Below are positions 47,030-58,720 of a DNA stretch of 64,000 nt, one piece after another; the first letter of the stretch is position 1; each line of letters starts with the position of its first letter. The notes under the pieces were generated by a model that saw only the letters and a program-made list of their open reading frames with translations, made no database searches and was not told the DNA's origin. Source of the DNA: Caprella mutica. Its lineage: Eukaryota; Arthropoda; Malacostraca; Amphipoda; Caprellidae. The stretch spans positions 79,452 to 143,451 of the forward strand of contig CANNZV010002331.1 of the NCBI GenBank assembly GCA_947561585.1, given 5' to 3'. Both the position numbers and the translations under genes were made by a program.

Positions 47030-48215
47030 CATCGTGTCAATTATATTTCTAAACGATACTAAGTACTCTTCACTTGCGACGTTGAAAAAAGTGACAAAAT
47101 AGATCCTCTCTATTGTTTAGATTCATTTTAGAATATCACTTGCAACACTTAACTGAATAAAAAAAAAATCTAAATGAAAGCGCTCAAGAAATGGAATAGA
47201 CACCATATCGATATCAAATACACATCTAAATAACCGTTTCAATGGATTATTGATACCAATATCCAGTACTCTTTCTAAATGATGCAATTATTTTTGTTTC
47301 TAAATAGTAACTATAAAGAAACATCTAGATCGTTCAGATACATTTTCGGTTGGCGATGCAACAACATCCTGAATGTAATAGCAACCAAAAGGAACGAGTT
47401 TAAGAAGTGAAATAGACAGCAAATACGATGTCAAATATATATCTATATTGAATATGTGTATATCTCCAAAAGAACTTTATAGTATCGAACTGTATTTATT
47501 ACTACCTTTCACTTTATTACATATACTAGTGTAATGTACGTTTGGGGGCATATCAATTGGATTAATGTTACATGTTCTTATATGCACATTAAATGGGAAT
47601 AAATTCATTCATTTATTCCATTTAATGTGTATATAACAACGTATAACATTAATCCGATTGATATGCCTACAAAAGTACATTACACTAGTACTGTATATGT
47701 AATAAAGTGAAAGGGAGCAATAAATATAGTTCGATATTTTAACTTTCTTCTGGAAATATATCTTCAATATAGATAAAATATGTATTTTTGACATCGCATT
47801 TACTGTCTATTTCATTACTATACTATTTAATTGAGTGTTGCATCGCTAATCTAAAAATGTATCTGAACGATGAGTTGTCTCTTTTTGGTTACTATTTTAC
47901 ATAGAAATAATAAATGAAGATCCTATGCGTCATTTAGAAGAGTTCTGATACAGTATAATACATGATATAAATATAATGGTATCAACAATCCATCGAAAGA
48001 GTTTCAAATATCTTTAATTTAAATATGTATTTTGTATCGCATTTGTCCTCTATTCCATTATTAAAACGTTTTCGTTATATCTCTTTTTTTTATTTCTTTG
48101 AGTGTTCGCTAATCTAAAAATATATCTGAACGATACAGAGGGATCTTTATTGTTTCTTTTTTCGACATCGAAAGTGTAGAGCAGGTGGTATTGTTTAGAA
48201 ATATAATTGACACGA
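47030..48215. mobile_element. 1.2-kb near-palindrome
   Basis: Two arms of about 575 and 605 bp are inverted copies meeting at 47607 with almost no loop (TGGGAATAAATTCATTCATT at the turn). Outer ends: CGTGTCAATTATATTTCTAA against TTAGAAATATAATTGACACG. Within the right arm the block CGCTAATCTAAAAATGTATC occurs twice, about 256 bp apart, and likewise inverted in the left arm. Long foldback, no ORF. Confidence 0.88.
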
Positions 48216-48286
48216 CTATATGTTTGCTGGGAAGTGGTGTGTCTGGGACTCGGCCATCCTTGATGCATATTAAATTGAATTCTAGG

Positions 48287-48650
48287 AAATTTCGGTCTCG
48301 GAAAACGCGGTCTCAGTCTATAATGGTGTTATTGAAGAACAATAATAGAAAAAGTTGAAATTATGAGCACTAAACACTATCATCATTAACCGTGGTAAAA
48401 TTGTGAAATGATACGTAACAGTAATTTTGACATGTTTTGACATTTATTTAACATGAGATTTGAACGGAAAATTCGGTCTCAGATATAAATAAGACTTATG
48501 AATTATATGTATCGGAGGCCGTGCCGTCCCCCGAACCCCCCTGCCGGGTTTTTAAGCAATCATGAAGTGTGCAGTACAACAAACTAGCGGAATGTTATGA
48601 TGAGAGGGAATTTATAATTCTGATTCTGAGACCAAAATTGTTAATCCAAC
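48287..48650. mobile_element. TCTCGG family element, copy 3
   Basis: TTCTAGGAAATTTCGGTCTCG start, shared ACAATCATGAAGTGTGCAGT block, TTCTGAGACCAAAATT end. It abuts the copia fragment. Confidence 0.75.
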
Positions 48651-48669
48651 TATAATTGAAGTAGTAAGT

Positions 48670-50085
48670 TGATGATCTCAGATTCAGATCTTGAGAAGGA
48701 GTTTTGGGCTGAAGCTCTGGCTACTGCCACGTATATTAGAAACTGATGTATAAACTCTTTCTTAGGTAAAACTCTATATGAAGCACTAAACGATAGGAAA
48801 CCTAATGTAAAACATCTCCGAGTATTCGGATGTACTTCTTATGTACATATCCCACATGATGAGAGAAAGAAGATATATCCTAAAGCGAAAGTTTGCTGCC
48901 TACTAGGATATGGACCAGTTACTGAGAGATATATGCTGTATGATATTAAAACTAAAAGAATTTTCTATTCCAGAGATGTGATCTTTGATGAATCAAAGAC
49001 AGCTAAGAGGCTCATTGATCCAAAATTACCATCCACTCCAAGGGCGGCGCCTTCAGGAGATTCAGACGAAGACAACCTTGCTGATGAACTTCCCATAATT
49101 CAACCACCTGTTGAATTACAGGTGGTGCAACCAGCTGATGAACATCCAGAGGTGCAACCTGTGCTCAGACAGTCTACAAGAGTGCGTCGGGCACCTGACT
49201 GGACACGATGGTAAAATAAGTTCTCATAAGGCTAGATTAGTAGCACAAGGTTTCTCACAGAGATTTGGAATAGATTATGACGAAACTTTCGCACCTGTGG
49301 TGAGATTTGAATCTGTGCGAACTTTGTTATATCGTTGGCAGCTAAACATAACTTAATAGTTCACCACATGGATGTTAATTCTGCATTTATGTATGGAGAG
49401 CTCGAAGAGAATGTCTTTATGCGACAAAATACTGGCTATGGTAAAAAGGGAAAAGAGCATCTTGTATGTAAATTCAATAAATCAATGTATGGACTTAAAC
49501 AGTCACCAAAATGTTGGAATGATTCTTTTGATGCTTATCTTAAAACCTTAGACTTTGTTCAATCTAAATGTGACCCCTGTATCTATGTTAAGATGATTAA
49601 TGATATCCCATGTATTGTGTCTGCATGTGTAGATGATATAATTATAGCATGTAAGCACAATGATGAATTGACAAAAATCAAAGATGATTTGAGTTCTAAA
49701 TTTGAGATGAAAGATTTTGGACAGTTATCCTATTTCTTAGGTGTAAATGTTGTACAAACTAATGGTAAAATTGCCATAAATCAATCTGCTTTAGTCAAAT
49801 CACTATTGAATAGATTTGATTTCAATAATTGTAAACCAGTGTCCACACCAGCTGATGTTAGCTCCTATCTTGAACAAACTTCAGATGAATGTGAATTGGT
49901 TGATGCGAATAGGTACCAATCTGCAGTAGGTTCATTACTATACTTATTTACCAAGACTAGACCTGACATTACATATGCTGTTAGTAATGTTTCTAAATTT
50001 TGATCCAAACCAAATAGTAATCACTGAACAGCTGTTAAACGAATTTTTCGATATCTGAAGGGTATCTTGGTATTATGTATGGAAA
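48670..50085 (+). pseudogene. Truncated copia-like (Ty1) pol fragment
   Basis: No LTRs and no gag. The end of the integrase region comes first (GKTLYEALNDRKPNVKHLRV and FGC), then the acidic linker ending RRAPDW. RT follows in another frame with [20 protein letters not shown] and [13 protein letters not shown]. After a further frameshift at about 49335 come HHMDVNSAFMYGELEE, YGLKQSPKCW and the catalytic CVDD. One in-frame TGA lies near 48745. The RT tail breaks off after RIFRYLKGI, right where the next element begins (50103). Confidence 0.85.
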
Positions 50086-50102
50086 TGATGAGTCAGAATT
50101 AG

Positions 50103-50260
50103 CAGAGCTGGGCACGTGAACCTTTTTTTAGGTTCCGAATCCGAATCTTCGATTTTGGGTTCCGAACCTCCGTATAGCGAACCCAATTTTGAAAATTTCG
50201 GTCCGAACATGTTCCGAACCGAACATTTATTCCGAAAATTTGTACGCTAACCTCGGATTT
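50103..50260. mobile_element. Element end with iterated TTCCGAAC motifs
   Basis: CAGAGCTGGGCACGTGAACC, a hAT/P-type start, followed by at least six TTCCGAA or GGTTCCGAA words in both orientations. It lies about 570 bp before the P-like transposase start and may be its terminal transposase-binding region. The other end was not found. Confidence 0.5.
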
Positions 50261-51457
50261 TTTAGGTATACATTTTATATCTAAAAAATAAAATAAAAAG
50301 TGAACTACAGTCTACACATTTATATTCGGCCCAAGGACTACTCTATTAAAGGACATGCAGCTGAGATTTTCTTTTCAGCTAGCGAAGACCAGACGGTAGG
50401 CACTCAGCCTGGCACTGTATTGCACTATTTGTAATCGGTTAATTACGTGACACTAATGAGTGTGGTTGTGTTTTCGCGCGCTCTCTCTGTTATGAATAAT
50501 TACCACGAAAATTGGTCTAAGTTGATATTGCTTCTCTTAATTTGATAACGCTCAAGTTATTTAACAATAATATAAACAATATATTAGTATGCTACGTTTG
50601 TAAAGTGTTTTTTTAATAATCAGTGTACCGTAACGGTTTTTCAGTGTCACATCTCAAATGGTACTTAGGTATTTGAAATTTCTCAAAAATTTGATGTCAT
50701 TGTTTTCTTTCTAGTTTTACTCTAGTCTTTGTTCAAATCTAATTCGTTATTTTGCGCACACTAGCAAATCATTATAACTTTCTTTTGAACACTTTCTTTT
50801 TTATAGGTATACTATTATTATAAATTAATATGCCTAATAAGTGTGGTATTGTAAATTGTAATGGCAACTATAATACGAGCAACAAGTGCCGTGTTTTTAA
50901 GTTACAGAAAGAAGAGTGTGAGAAACAAGAATGGTTGAATGTGCTCCCCCCTCGTCAGAACTATATAATAGAACCTGCTAAATTTTTCATATGTGAAAGG
51001 CATTGGCCATGTAATTCCAAACATGGTAAACTATCTGGAGGGTTCACTCGTCCAGCTACTCCTCCCAGCATATTCAATGTACCTATTTCTTGTTTACCAA
51101 CGCCTAAACCAGTGCCTCGAAAACCCAAACAAGATGACATACAATTAAAGTGCTTTATTGAAAAAGACAAAATTAATTCATTTGATGATTTTAAACCAGA
51201 CTTAAAATTACATAAAAAGTATGACAATCTCATCTTATCTCGATCAAAGGATAATTTTGTGGGTGTTTTTTATGACAAAAGAATTTCAAGAGAGTATTTT
51301 CTCTGTGATTGTTTATAACAAATCTACTCTATGCTCTCCACTTACTTTTCATGCTTTTAAAAATGGAATTCGTGTTCCATTAGGAAAAATATTAAACCCT
51401 AACAATGGCTTGAACTCCTACTCACAAATCTTTGAAGCTGTATACCAAGCTTATAGT

Positions 51458-52562
51458 CAGAGATGGGCGAAAAGTACATCGAAAGTACTTAAGTACTAAG
51501 TACAAATACTCGTAAATCAATGTACTTGAAGTAGTTGCCCAAGTACTCAAATAAAAAAGTACTTTCAAAGTACAAGTACCAAGTACTTTTTAAAGTACTT
51601 TCAAGTACCAAGTACATTTATTATACAATTTAAAAACTAATCATTTATACTGTTAACTCTGATAGTACATCTTCTCAGTGACTCTTTTCTCTGATAGTAC
51701 ATCATCACAGTGACTCTTTTCTCTGATAGTACATCATCATAGTGACTTTTATCTGATAGTACATCATCACAGTGATTCTTTTCTCTGATAGTACATCATC
51801 ACAGTGACTCTTTTCTCTGACAGTACATAATCACAGTGACTTTTTTCTCCGTTAGTACATCATCACAGTGACTCTTTTCTCTGATAGTACATCATCACAG
51901 TGACTCTTTTCTCAGATAGTACATCATCACAGTGACTCTCTTCTCTGATAGTACATCATCACAGTGACTCTCTTCTCTGATAGTACATCATCACAGTGAC
52001 TCTTTACTCTGATAGTACATCATCACAGTGACTCACTGTACACGTCCACAAGCTTATAATTCGTCAATGTGTTTGGTAAATATTGGTTGTGATATCTAGG
52101 TATCACAAAATAATTATATTCAATGTATTTAAATTGGTCAATATAACTCATAGTCTCTATACATGATTGTATGTCAGAATATATAAATATTCACCGTCAC
52201 ATAAAAGTATACAATGTCTTACAGTCTTAGTTTTCGATTCTACTGCTTGACAAACAATTTTCTAACATGTTGGACCTCTTCAAACTAGTTTTTATCAAGT
52301 TGCTGTAAATACAGTTTTGATGAGAAAAAGATTAATTTTGTAGAGATTTTAGAACTAATCTTTTAAAATCTCTTGACTGAAAGGAAAAAATGTACTTTGC
52401 AAAGTACTTTTTACTTGGAAAGTAACAAGTACTTGTAAAAAGTACTTCTAAGTAATTATTCAAAGTACTTTTTAGAAAGTACTTCAAGTAGTACTTGAAG
52501 TACTTACTTGTTACTTAGTACTTTTACTTGGTACTTGGGAAGTACTTTCCCGCCCATCTCTT
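51458..52562. mobile_element. 1.1-kb non-autonomous hAT carrying a satellite array
   Basis: Ends CAGAGATGGGCG...CGCCCATCTCTT with a perfect 8-bp duplication CTTATAGT (51450-51457, 52563-52570). Both subterminal regions are packed with AAGTAC/GTACTT words (more than 25 in all). The centre (51665-52035) is an array of the 32-bp satellite. No transposase. The youngest event at this locus. Confidence 0.93.
51665..52035 (-). repeat. 32-bp satellite inside the hAT element
   Basis: About 12 units, TCTGATAGTACATCATCACA then GTGACTCTTTTC, the exact inverse of the unit at 1-967. Confidence 0.95.
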
Positions 52563-54713
52563 CTTATAGTTATAGTATTCCGATAGATGACGTCATTAAT
52601 AAAGTAGTGATGATTCTCCAAGATCAAAGTAAAGAATTAACCGATGAGAAGAAAGTACCAAAATTGAACTGCATTACTCGACAACTACAACTGCTGACTA
52701 ACAAAACATTCTCTGTAGCTGATTATTGTTTCGCTATTGAAGCATTTCCAAAATGTAAATACGAACAAATGCGAGGATTCTTAGTGCAGCCAAGCAAACG
52801 AAAGTTGCAAGCCATTATATCTTCTGTAAATATTGATAATATTTTGAAAACAACGTTTCAAAAAGTTCAAAATGACCAACAAAAGAATGCTTTTTTATTT
52901 ATTGATGAAGTTAAAATTCGACCAACAATTGCTTTTTCTGGTGGTGTACTTAATGGTGTGGCGAAAAACGATCCTGATTCGAAGGCAACATCAATGTTAT
53001 GTGTCATGCTGAAGTGTTTACATGGTGGACCTAGTCTTATGGTTTCAGTGACACCTGTTCATAGAATGACTGCTAAATATCAGTTCAATATTGAGAAAGA
53101 AGCTGCTACGTTAGTTGAAGACTCAGGTGGACGTATAATAGGCTCAATTACTGACAATCATAAGGTAAACCAGCAGTTTTGTAACTTTTCGACAGAACTA
53201 GTGATTTTCAAGCCATTCACCCACTAGATGATAAGCGTTTCTGGTACCTTTTGTTTGACACTGTTCATATTTTGAAATGTATTCGTAACAACTGGATTAC
53301 AGAAAAATGTCAAAAACTATCGTTCGATACAGAAACAGTTGCTTCATTTTCGGATGTAAGAGACCTGTACACGGAAGAAAAAGAAAACATTTTGAAAACT
53401 ACGACTCTGACATTATCTGCAGTTCATCCATCTAATCTTCAACTGCAGAATGTGCAACATGTTTTGAAAGTTTTCAATGACAGAGTAGTAGGTAGCTGCG
53501 CTCAAACTTCAAGGAGCTGATGATACTGCCAATTTTATTAAATACATTCATGATTGGTGGAAAACTGTTAATGTTAGTGCCAAAGGACAAGATGTTAGAT
53601 TAAATGATCCTAGTCGACGTGTACAGGATCAAACTTCAACTAGTCTGCAGGTTTTCTATGAACAGTTCTAAAGAGCAGAGTCAGGGCATGGTGCCCGTCG
53701 CATTCAATGTTTGACTCATGACACCAAAAAAGCATAAGTGCAAACCACAGGTGGATTAATAGCTGTTTGTGAACACTTGCTTTCAATTGGATTTAATTAT
53801 GTTCTGATCCGTGAAATTCAAAGCGACCGAATTGAGGTAGAATTTTCCGTCTACAAACAATCAACAGGAGCCAATGCGTTTATGACATCCGGTGACGTTA
53901 CATCTGCTTACAAAAAACGATTAGTACGTTTTGCTGCATCGTTTTTAAAATCAATAGAGTCTGATACCAATATCGAAAACGCACATACTCGTGCGGGCCA
54001 AATCATTGCCGAGAATGCAAAATCTATCGAAAGTAGCATATCTGAAGTTTCTCTCACGAATCATGAACAAAGATCTGCAGCATACGTGGCGGGATGGCTC
54101 GAAACTAAATGTGCAGCAGAGTTAAATTTCTCCGATGATGAACCTGTGTTGGATACTGAGGCAAAAGACTTTATTGAAGAAGTTTCTAGAGGATCACTAC
54201 GGGTCCCTCATGCTTGTACTTTTGAACTAGTTAAGACAGGGCTGTGTTTTATGAAACTTGCTAGGCATAGAGCGTGTTGTAGACAAAGACTTGTTAAGAT
54301 TTTGTCTACCATGGAAGATTTTTATTATTTTGGTCTATCATCAAAAAAACTTTTCAAACATCTAGCAAATGTTCTTTTTCATGGGCTTCATAAACTTGAA
54401 AAAGACCAAGAAAAAAATGCTGTACTTCTTCAAACATCGCTCAGTGAGTTGATTCAAAAAATTCAACAATATACTAATTATTCATTATTAAATATTATTA
54501 TTAACCCTAATGAGTTTGACTGTCAGAAACAACGAGAATGTTTGACTCTATGTTAAAAAACACATGTCTTATTTATAAACCTATGGTACTGTATTTTTTA
54601 CAAGTTGTTTGTATATGTAGTAAACTAATGAGTACCAAATTTCAAGTAAAAATAATAAATATATAAGGAGAGATAAATACTGTACATAATCATATAAGAA
54701 ATTGTCTGAACTG

Positions 54714-56640
54714 TGATTCAGATTGTAAAATAAACTTTCTATTCAATTTTAAATATTATTATTTGGTTAAATTAGCGTGGAGTAGATAAAATAAATTTAA
54801 TAATATAGGTTTGAGTTTGAATAGTTATCTGTTGTATATTGTTCTCCCCTGATTTTGATATATAAGATTTATTTGTAGAACGGTTAATACATTGTGAGAA
54901 GCAATTGTTGTCTTCACGTGTTCTGTATGGAGTAAAACACATCTAATTTAAAAAATAGCACTGGCCGTAGACCGTCATGGACTCATGACTTTGGCAACAT
55001 TATGTATTAATAACAGGTTTATAAAATTATAATTCATTAATAAGACGTTTATAAGTTATTCATGAGACATTTATAAGTCATTTGCTAGGACTGGGTCAGT
55101 GAGTTGACAAAACGTCAGATTTTCAATAGCCCAATGTAGCACTAGCACTTTATCGACAACGTTAAGTATTGCCGGTACCAATAAGTCGTTTATACGTGGT
55201 TATACTGTTCTGGGCCAGTGGACATCCATGAGGTGGGCCAACGTCGGGCCTTTGCTGATCCAATACATCGAGACCGGCATGACAACGTTGGCCCAGAGTT
55301 TCGTTCTGAATTGGGTCAACGTTGGCCCAACATTTTTACTGGGGTGCTTCATAACGAAGAACTTCATAACTGCTGTATGTAATAAACTCTTTTATTTACC
55401 AGAGCCTGGAGAGGATCTTCAAGATCTCGTCATGATGCCATTCATAATTTATTATAATGGATTTTGAAAAATGTGTTCAAGTAAAGTTCGGGAAAGTTTT
55501 TAAAACGAGTTAATGTATTTGGTGTGGTCATTAGAATATAGTTTTTACAAATGGATGAGGCTATTTCTATTTAAAATTCAATGAATGAGAAATAGTAGAG
55601 AATGAATCAAGTAAACATTACAATGTTGGGCCAACGTTGGCCCAATTCAGAACGAAACTCAGGGCCAACGTTGTCATGCCGGTCTCGGTGTAATGGGCCA
55701 GCAAAGGCCAGACGTTGGCCTATCTCAAGGTTAACGTTGCCGATGTAGTGCTAGTGTTAGATTGGGCTAGTGGAAATCCGACGTTTTGTCAACTCACTGA
55801 CCCAGTTCTAGCAAATGAATTATAAATGTCTCATGAATAACTTATAAACGTCTTATTAATGAATCATAAACCTGTTATTAATACATAAGGTTGCCGATGA
55901 CTGTCCAGTGACTTTTGGTAGAATTTTGGGAGCGACCGGTCAAAGGTCAAGGTCATGGTCAATTATAACTCAAAAAGTATTGAACCATATTGCATGAAAC
56001 TTGGTGGGACGATTGGTCAATATACAAGAACCATTTTGTTAGATTTTGGGAGAGATTGGGTCAAGGGTCAAAGATCAAGGTCAATGTCATTTATCACTCA
56101 ATAACTCAAAAAGTGTTAAACTAAATTGTCTGAAATTTGATGGGATGATCGGTAAATGTGCAGAAGAATTTTGGGAGCGATCTGGTCAAAAGTCAAGGTC
56201 ATTTGTAACTCAAAACGTATTGAAACATATTGCATGAAACTTGGTTGGACGATTGATCATTATCCATTTACCAGTTTATTAGATTTTGGGAGAGAACAGG
56301 TTAAAGTGGCAGCGAAGGTATGCGCTCTACCGAGTGAACGTAATCTAGTTACAACATAATGTTGCAGATGTCATAGCGGTCTACGGCCAGAACTATTTTC
56401 AGATTAGAGGTGTATTAATTAGATTACGCTATACAGAGCACGTGAAGACAACAGTTACTTCTCACAATATAGAAACTGTCCTATAAATACATCTTATTTA
56501 TCAAAATCAGTGGGGATTGATACAGTAGAATAAATCCCTTTCAAACTCAAACCTATATTATTTTACCTACGCTAATTTAACCAAATAATAATATTTGAAT
56601 TTTATATTGAATAGAATGTTTAATTTACAATCTGAGTAAT
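54714..56640. mobile_element. 1.9-kb foldback with GTTGGCCCAACG palindromes
   Basis: Left arm 54714-55336 pairs with right arm 55619-56640. Outer match: CAGATTGTAAA...TTATTATTTGG; inner match: GAGTTTCGTTCTGAATTGGG. The right arm carries about 460 extra bases (55905-56365) of three tandem 130-bp units. Both arms contain repeated TTGGCCCAACG/CAACGTTGGCCC palindromes. The loop (55337-55618) holds a 42-bp fragment of the TTAA MITE (55379-55421). No ORF of note. Confidence 0.88.
55912..56340. repeat. 130-bp tandem repeat with AGGTCA half-sites
   Basis: Three degenerate units, each with TTTTGGGAGCGA(C/T), then AAAGGTCAAGGTCA-type runs, AACTCAAAAAGT and CATATTGCATGAAACTTGG. The GGTCA direct repeats resemble nuclear-receptor half-sites, probably by chance of repeat sequence. 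Confidence 0.7.
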
Positions 56641-57335
56641 TATATCTATCGGAAAAATAACTTTTTATGCTAAATATATGAATTAACTATCGACCAGGCT
56701 CATTTTTATGAATGAAATAAATGAGTTTAATAATAGAATGGATAGCAGGCCCATTTATTAAACCGCTACAATTCCAAATATATACATACTTAATTGAGGT
56801 ATTAATTTGGCTATTTGGTGTGATTAATGTTGGGAGAGATCGTTTGCACCTAACCTCTCTATTTGTCTTGCGATAACTGCCAAATAGAACTGGTGCAATA
56901 ATATAATAAATATAGGTACTGGTACATCAAAAAATCATTGGATAGGTTAACCAAGTGCTGTTTGGCAACCGTTGGCCCAATGTCGTTTATCATACATTGG
57001 CCCAGTGTAATAGCACAGGCATGCCAATGTCCTATCGTGCCTTTATTTTGCCAACGTTGACCTGATAGTGCAATGTTATCAGGGAAGTTGTTTTCAAGAA
57101 AGATAAAATCAGTTTCATGAGAATAGTCACGAGTACCTAGAGTGTAAAGTTCGAACGGATAGAGATTAATTGATTTTACTTGATGTAAAAATGAACCATC
57201 ACCTTCCTAGCATCAATTGATCCTCCTCAAAAAGAACCACAGATTTGACACTCGACAGGAATGTCTTGGGGGTCCATATTTAAACTAATGTCTAATATAT
57301 TGGTAACAAAAGTGACAAAATAATTTTATTACCTT
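56641..57335. other. Unassigned stretch with GTTGGCCCA relics
   Basis: 56955-57080 carries further CGTTGGCCCAATG, CATTGGCCCAG and CCAACGTTGACC words, a decayed relative of the preceding foldback. No gene. Confidence 0.4.
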
Positions 57336-57665
57336 TAAATAGGGATGTAAAACCCATTTGTGTATCACCTTTCTTTAATTCTAACTGGTGCAATATGACA
57401 CTGATATTTATCTGTAACATAAAATAGACATGAAATAATAATGCGCATATAGTAATGAAAATAATAATAATAAAGTGAATGTCATAACGTAGATAAATAG
57501 TAACTAGTTTAATATAATATATCCACTTAATAATATAATATACACTAGAATGGCAAAGGTATCCGAATGAATGAGGAGCACTTTGCCCCACATACAAATA
57601 AACAGTAATCACTAAGCTGCGATACACTGGTTATCATTCTCGATCTTGAAACTAGGTGTTTATCA
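57336..57665 (-). repeat. 3' LTR of the gypsy-like element
   Basis: Positions 57336-57453 match 63883-64000 at about 95%, as expected for an LTR pair in minus orientation. The upper limit, 57665, is inferred from a TGATAAACACC start just after a purine-rich GGGAGGAGATAGAG tract (complement of 57671-57684), the likely polypurine tract. Confidence 0.7.
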
Positions 57666-57789
57666 TTATTCTCTATCTCCTCCCAAGTCTGTAATAACTA
57701 AAAGAAAAGTATATAAAGTACAGACTGATAAATATGGAAAATATAGACTGAGTGAGAAAACATAAAACAGGCAATAATGAGATAATATT

Positions 57790-58638
57790 CTAATGATTAA
57801 AAAGAGAATCAACTTGGTAATCAGAGTGCCAAAATGGAGCCTTCTTCAGTCTTGAAGATACTCTTAGTGGATATGGAGCTGTTGGATTGGAATTCAGCTG
57901 AGGAGGGGATGGAGTTTCGGTGTCATGATCTGTCGATAGTTCATCTGGTAATACAGGTGGAGTCATTGGTGAGCTTTGTGCTGTAATACTGTTACGTTCC
58001 TTAATAGGTGTACCTGATGGCAAGGCGACTTCTCTCTCTGAATTTGGTCAATCTTGAAATGAGGAATCTTTTTGAACTGGCGGTTCAATCGGAGAAACAG
58101 AATTTGCTATTATGCGATTGATATCATCTGTGATTTGGATTGGAGATTTTGGAGGTAAATATGGTACATATTTCCTCAAAAACGTTCTATTTCGAAGTGT
58201 GACTCTTCCAGATCCATCAACTTTGACAACGTATTGATTGAACTGCCGAACTTCGATGACTGTGCCGGTTTTATCCCACATTTTGGGATACTGTCCAGTT
58301 TGATTTTGTTGACGAACCTGATCTCCTATTGCTAAGTGGAGAAGGGACTTTGTATGTTCTGGCCAATATTCGACACTTCGTTGATGTCTGTACCTCAAAG
58401 CTTCTTCTCTGGCTGCCAAGGTACTCTGCCAAGTTGAATGAGGCTTATATTTTCCGGGTAAAATGGGAATGAAATCATGTATAGGATGACCGAAGGTACT
58501 TTGAGCTGGGGATAATTTGGTATCTTTGTCAGGAGAGTTTCTATATTGGAGAATGGCACGCTGAAACATATCTGTATGAAGCTCTCCATTAGTACCAGTG
58601 TTATCAGTGATAATTCTTTTCGAAGTTTTCACTCCCAC
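57790..58638 (-). pseudogene. Gypsy integrase, C-terminal half
   Basis: Starts just upstream with [10 protein letters not shown], holding the catalytic Glu, then [20 protein letters not shown] and FGHP, the usual gypsy integrase continuation. The SH3-like C-terminal part ([20 protein letters not shown] then GTVIE) follows. After a stop near 58045 a Pro/Thr-rich tail (57790-58023) ends in SSRLKKAPFWHSDY. Confidence 0.88.
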
Positions 58639-58720
58639 CTCTGCTCTGCAATTCGAATGTAGGAATGCAACAGATGATAGCTTATGGTGTACTCCCCAGC
58701 TATTAAGGAATTGTTGTGTA

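Larger units (their letters stand above)
50830..54556 (+). pseudogene. P-element/THAP9-like transposase, frameshifted and interrupted
   Basis: THAP finger at residues 1-60 (Cys5, Cys10, then ICERHW) with a TPPSIF box matching AVPTIF. A hAT copy (51458-52562) interrupts it; the frame on the two sides is continuous across the TSD. The RNase H-like part then reads FIDEVKIRPTIAFSGGVLNG (first Asp) and ITDNHKVN (second Asp). The GTP-binding insertion shows LLFDTVHILKCIRNNWI. The end has WWKTVNV, VRLNDPSRR and RIEVEFSVYKQSTGANAF, containing the third acidic residue. Frameshifts near 51280, 53220 and 53510 and a stop near 53670 mean it is dead, but similarity stays high. Order and motifs fit P elements; domestication is unlikely given the breaks. 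Confidence 0.9.
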
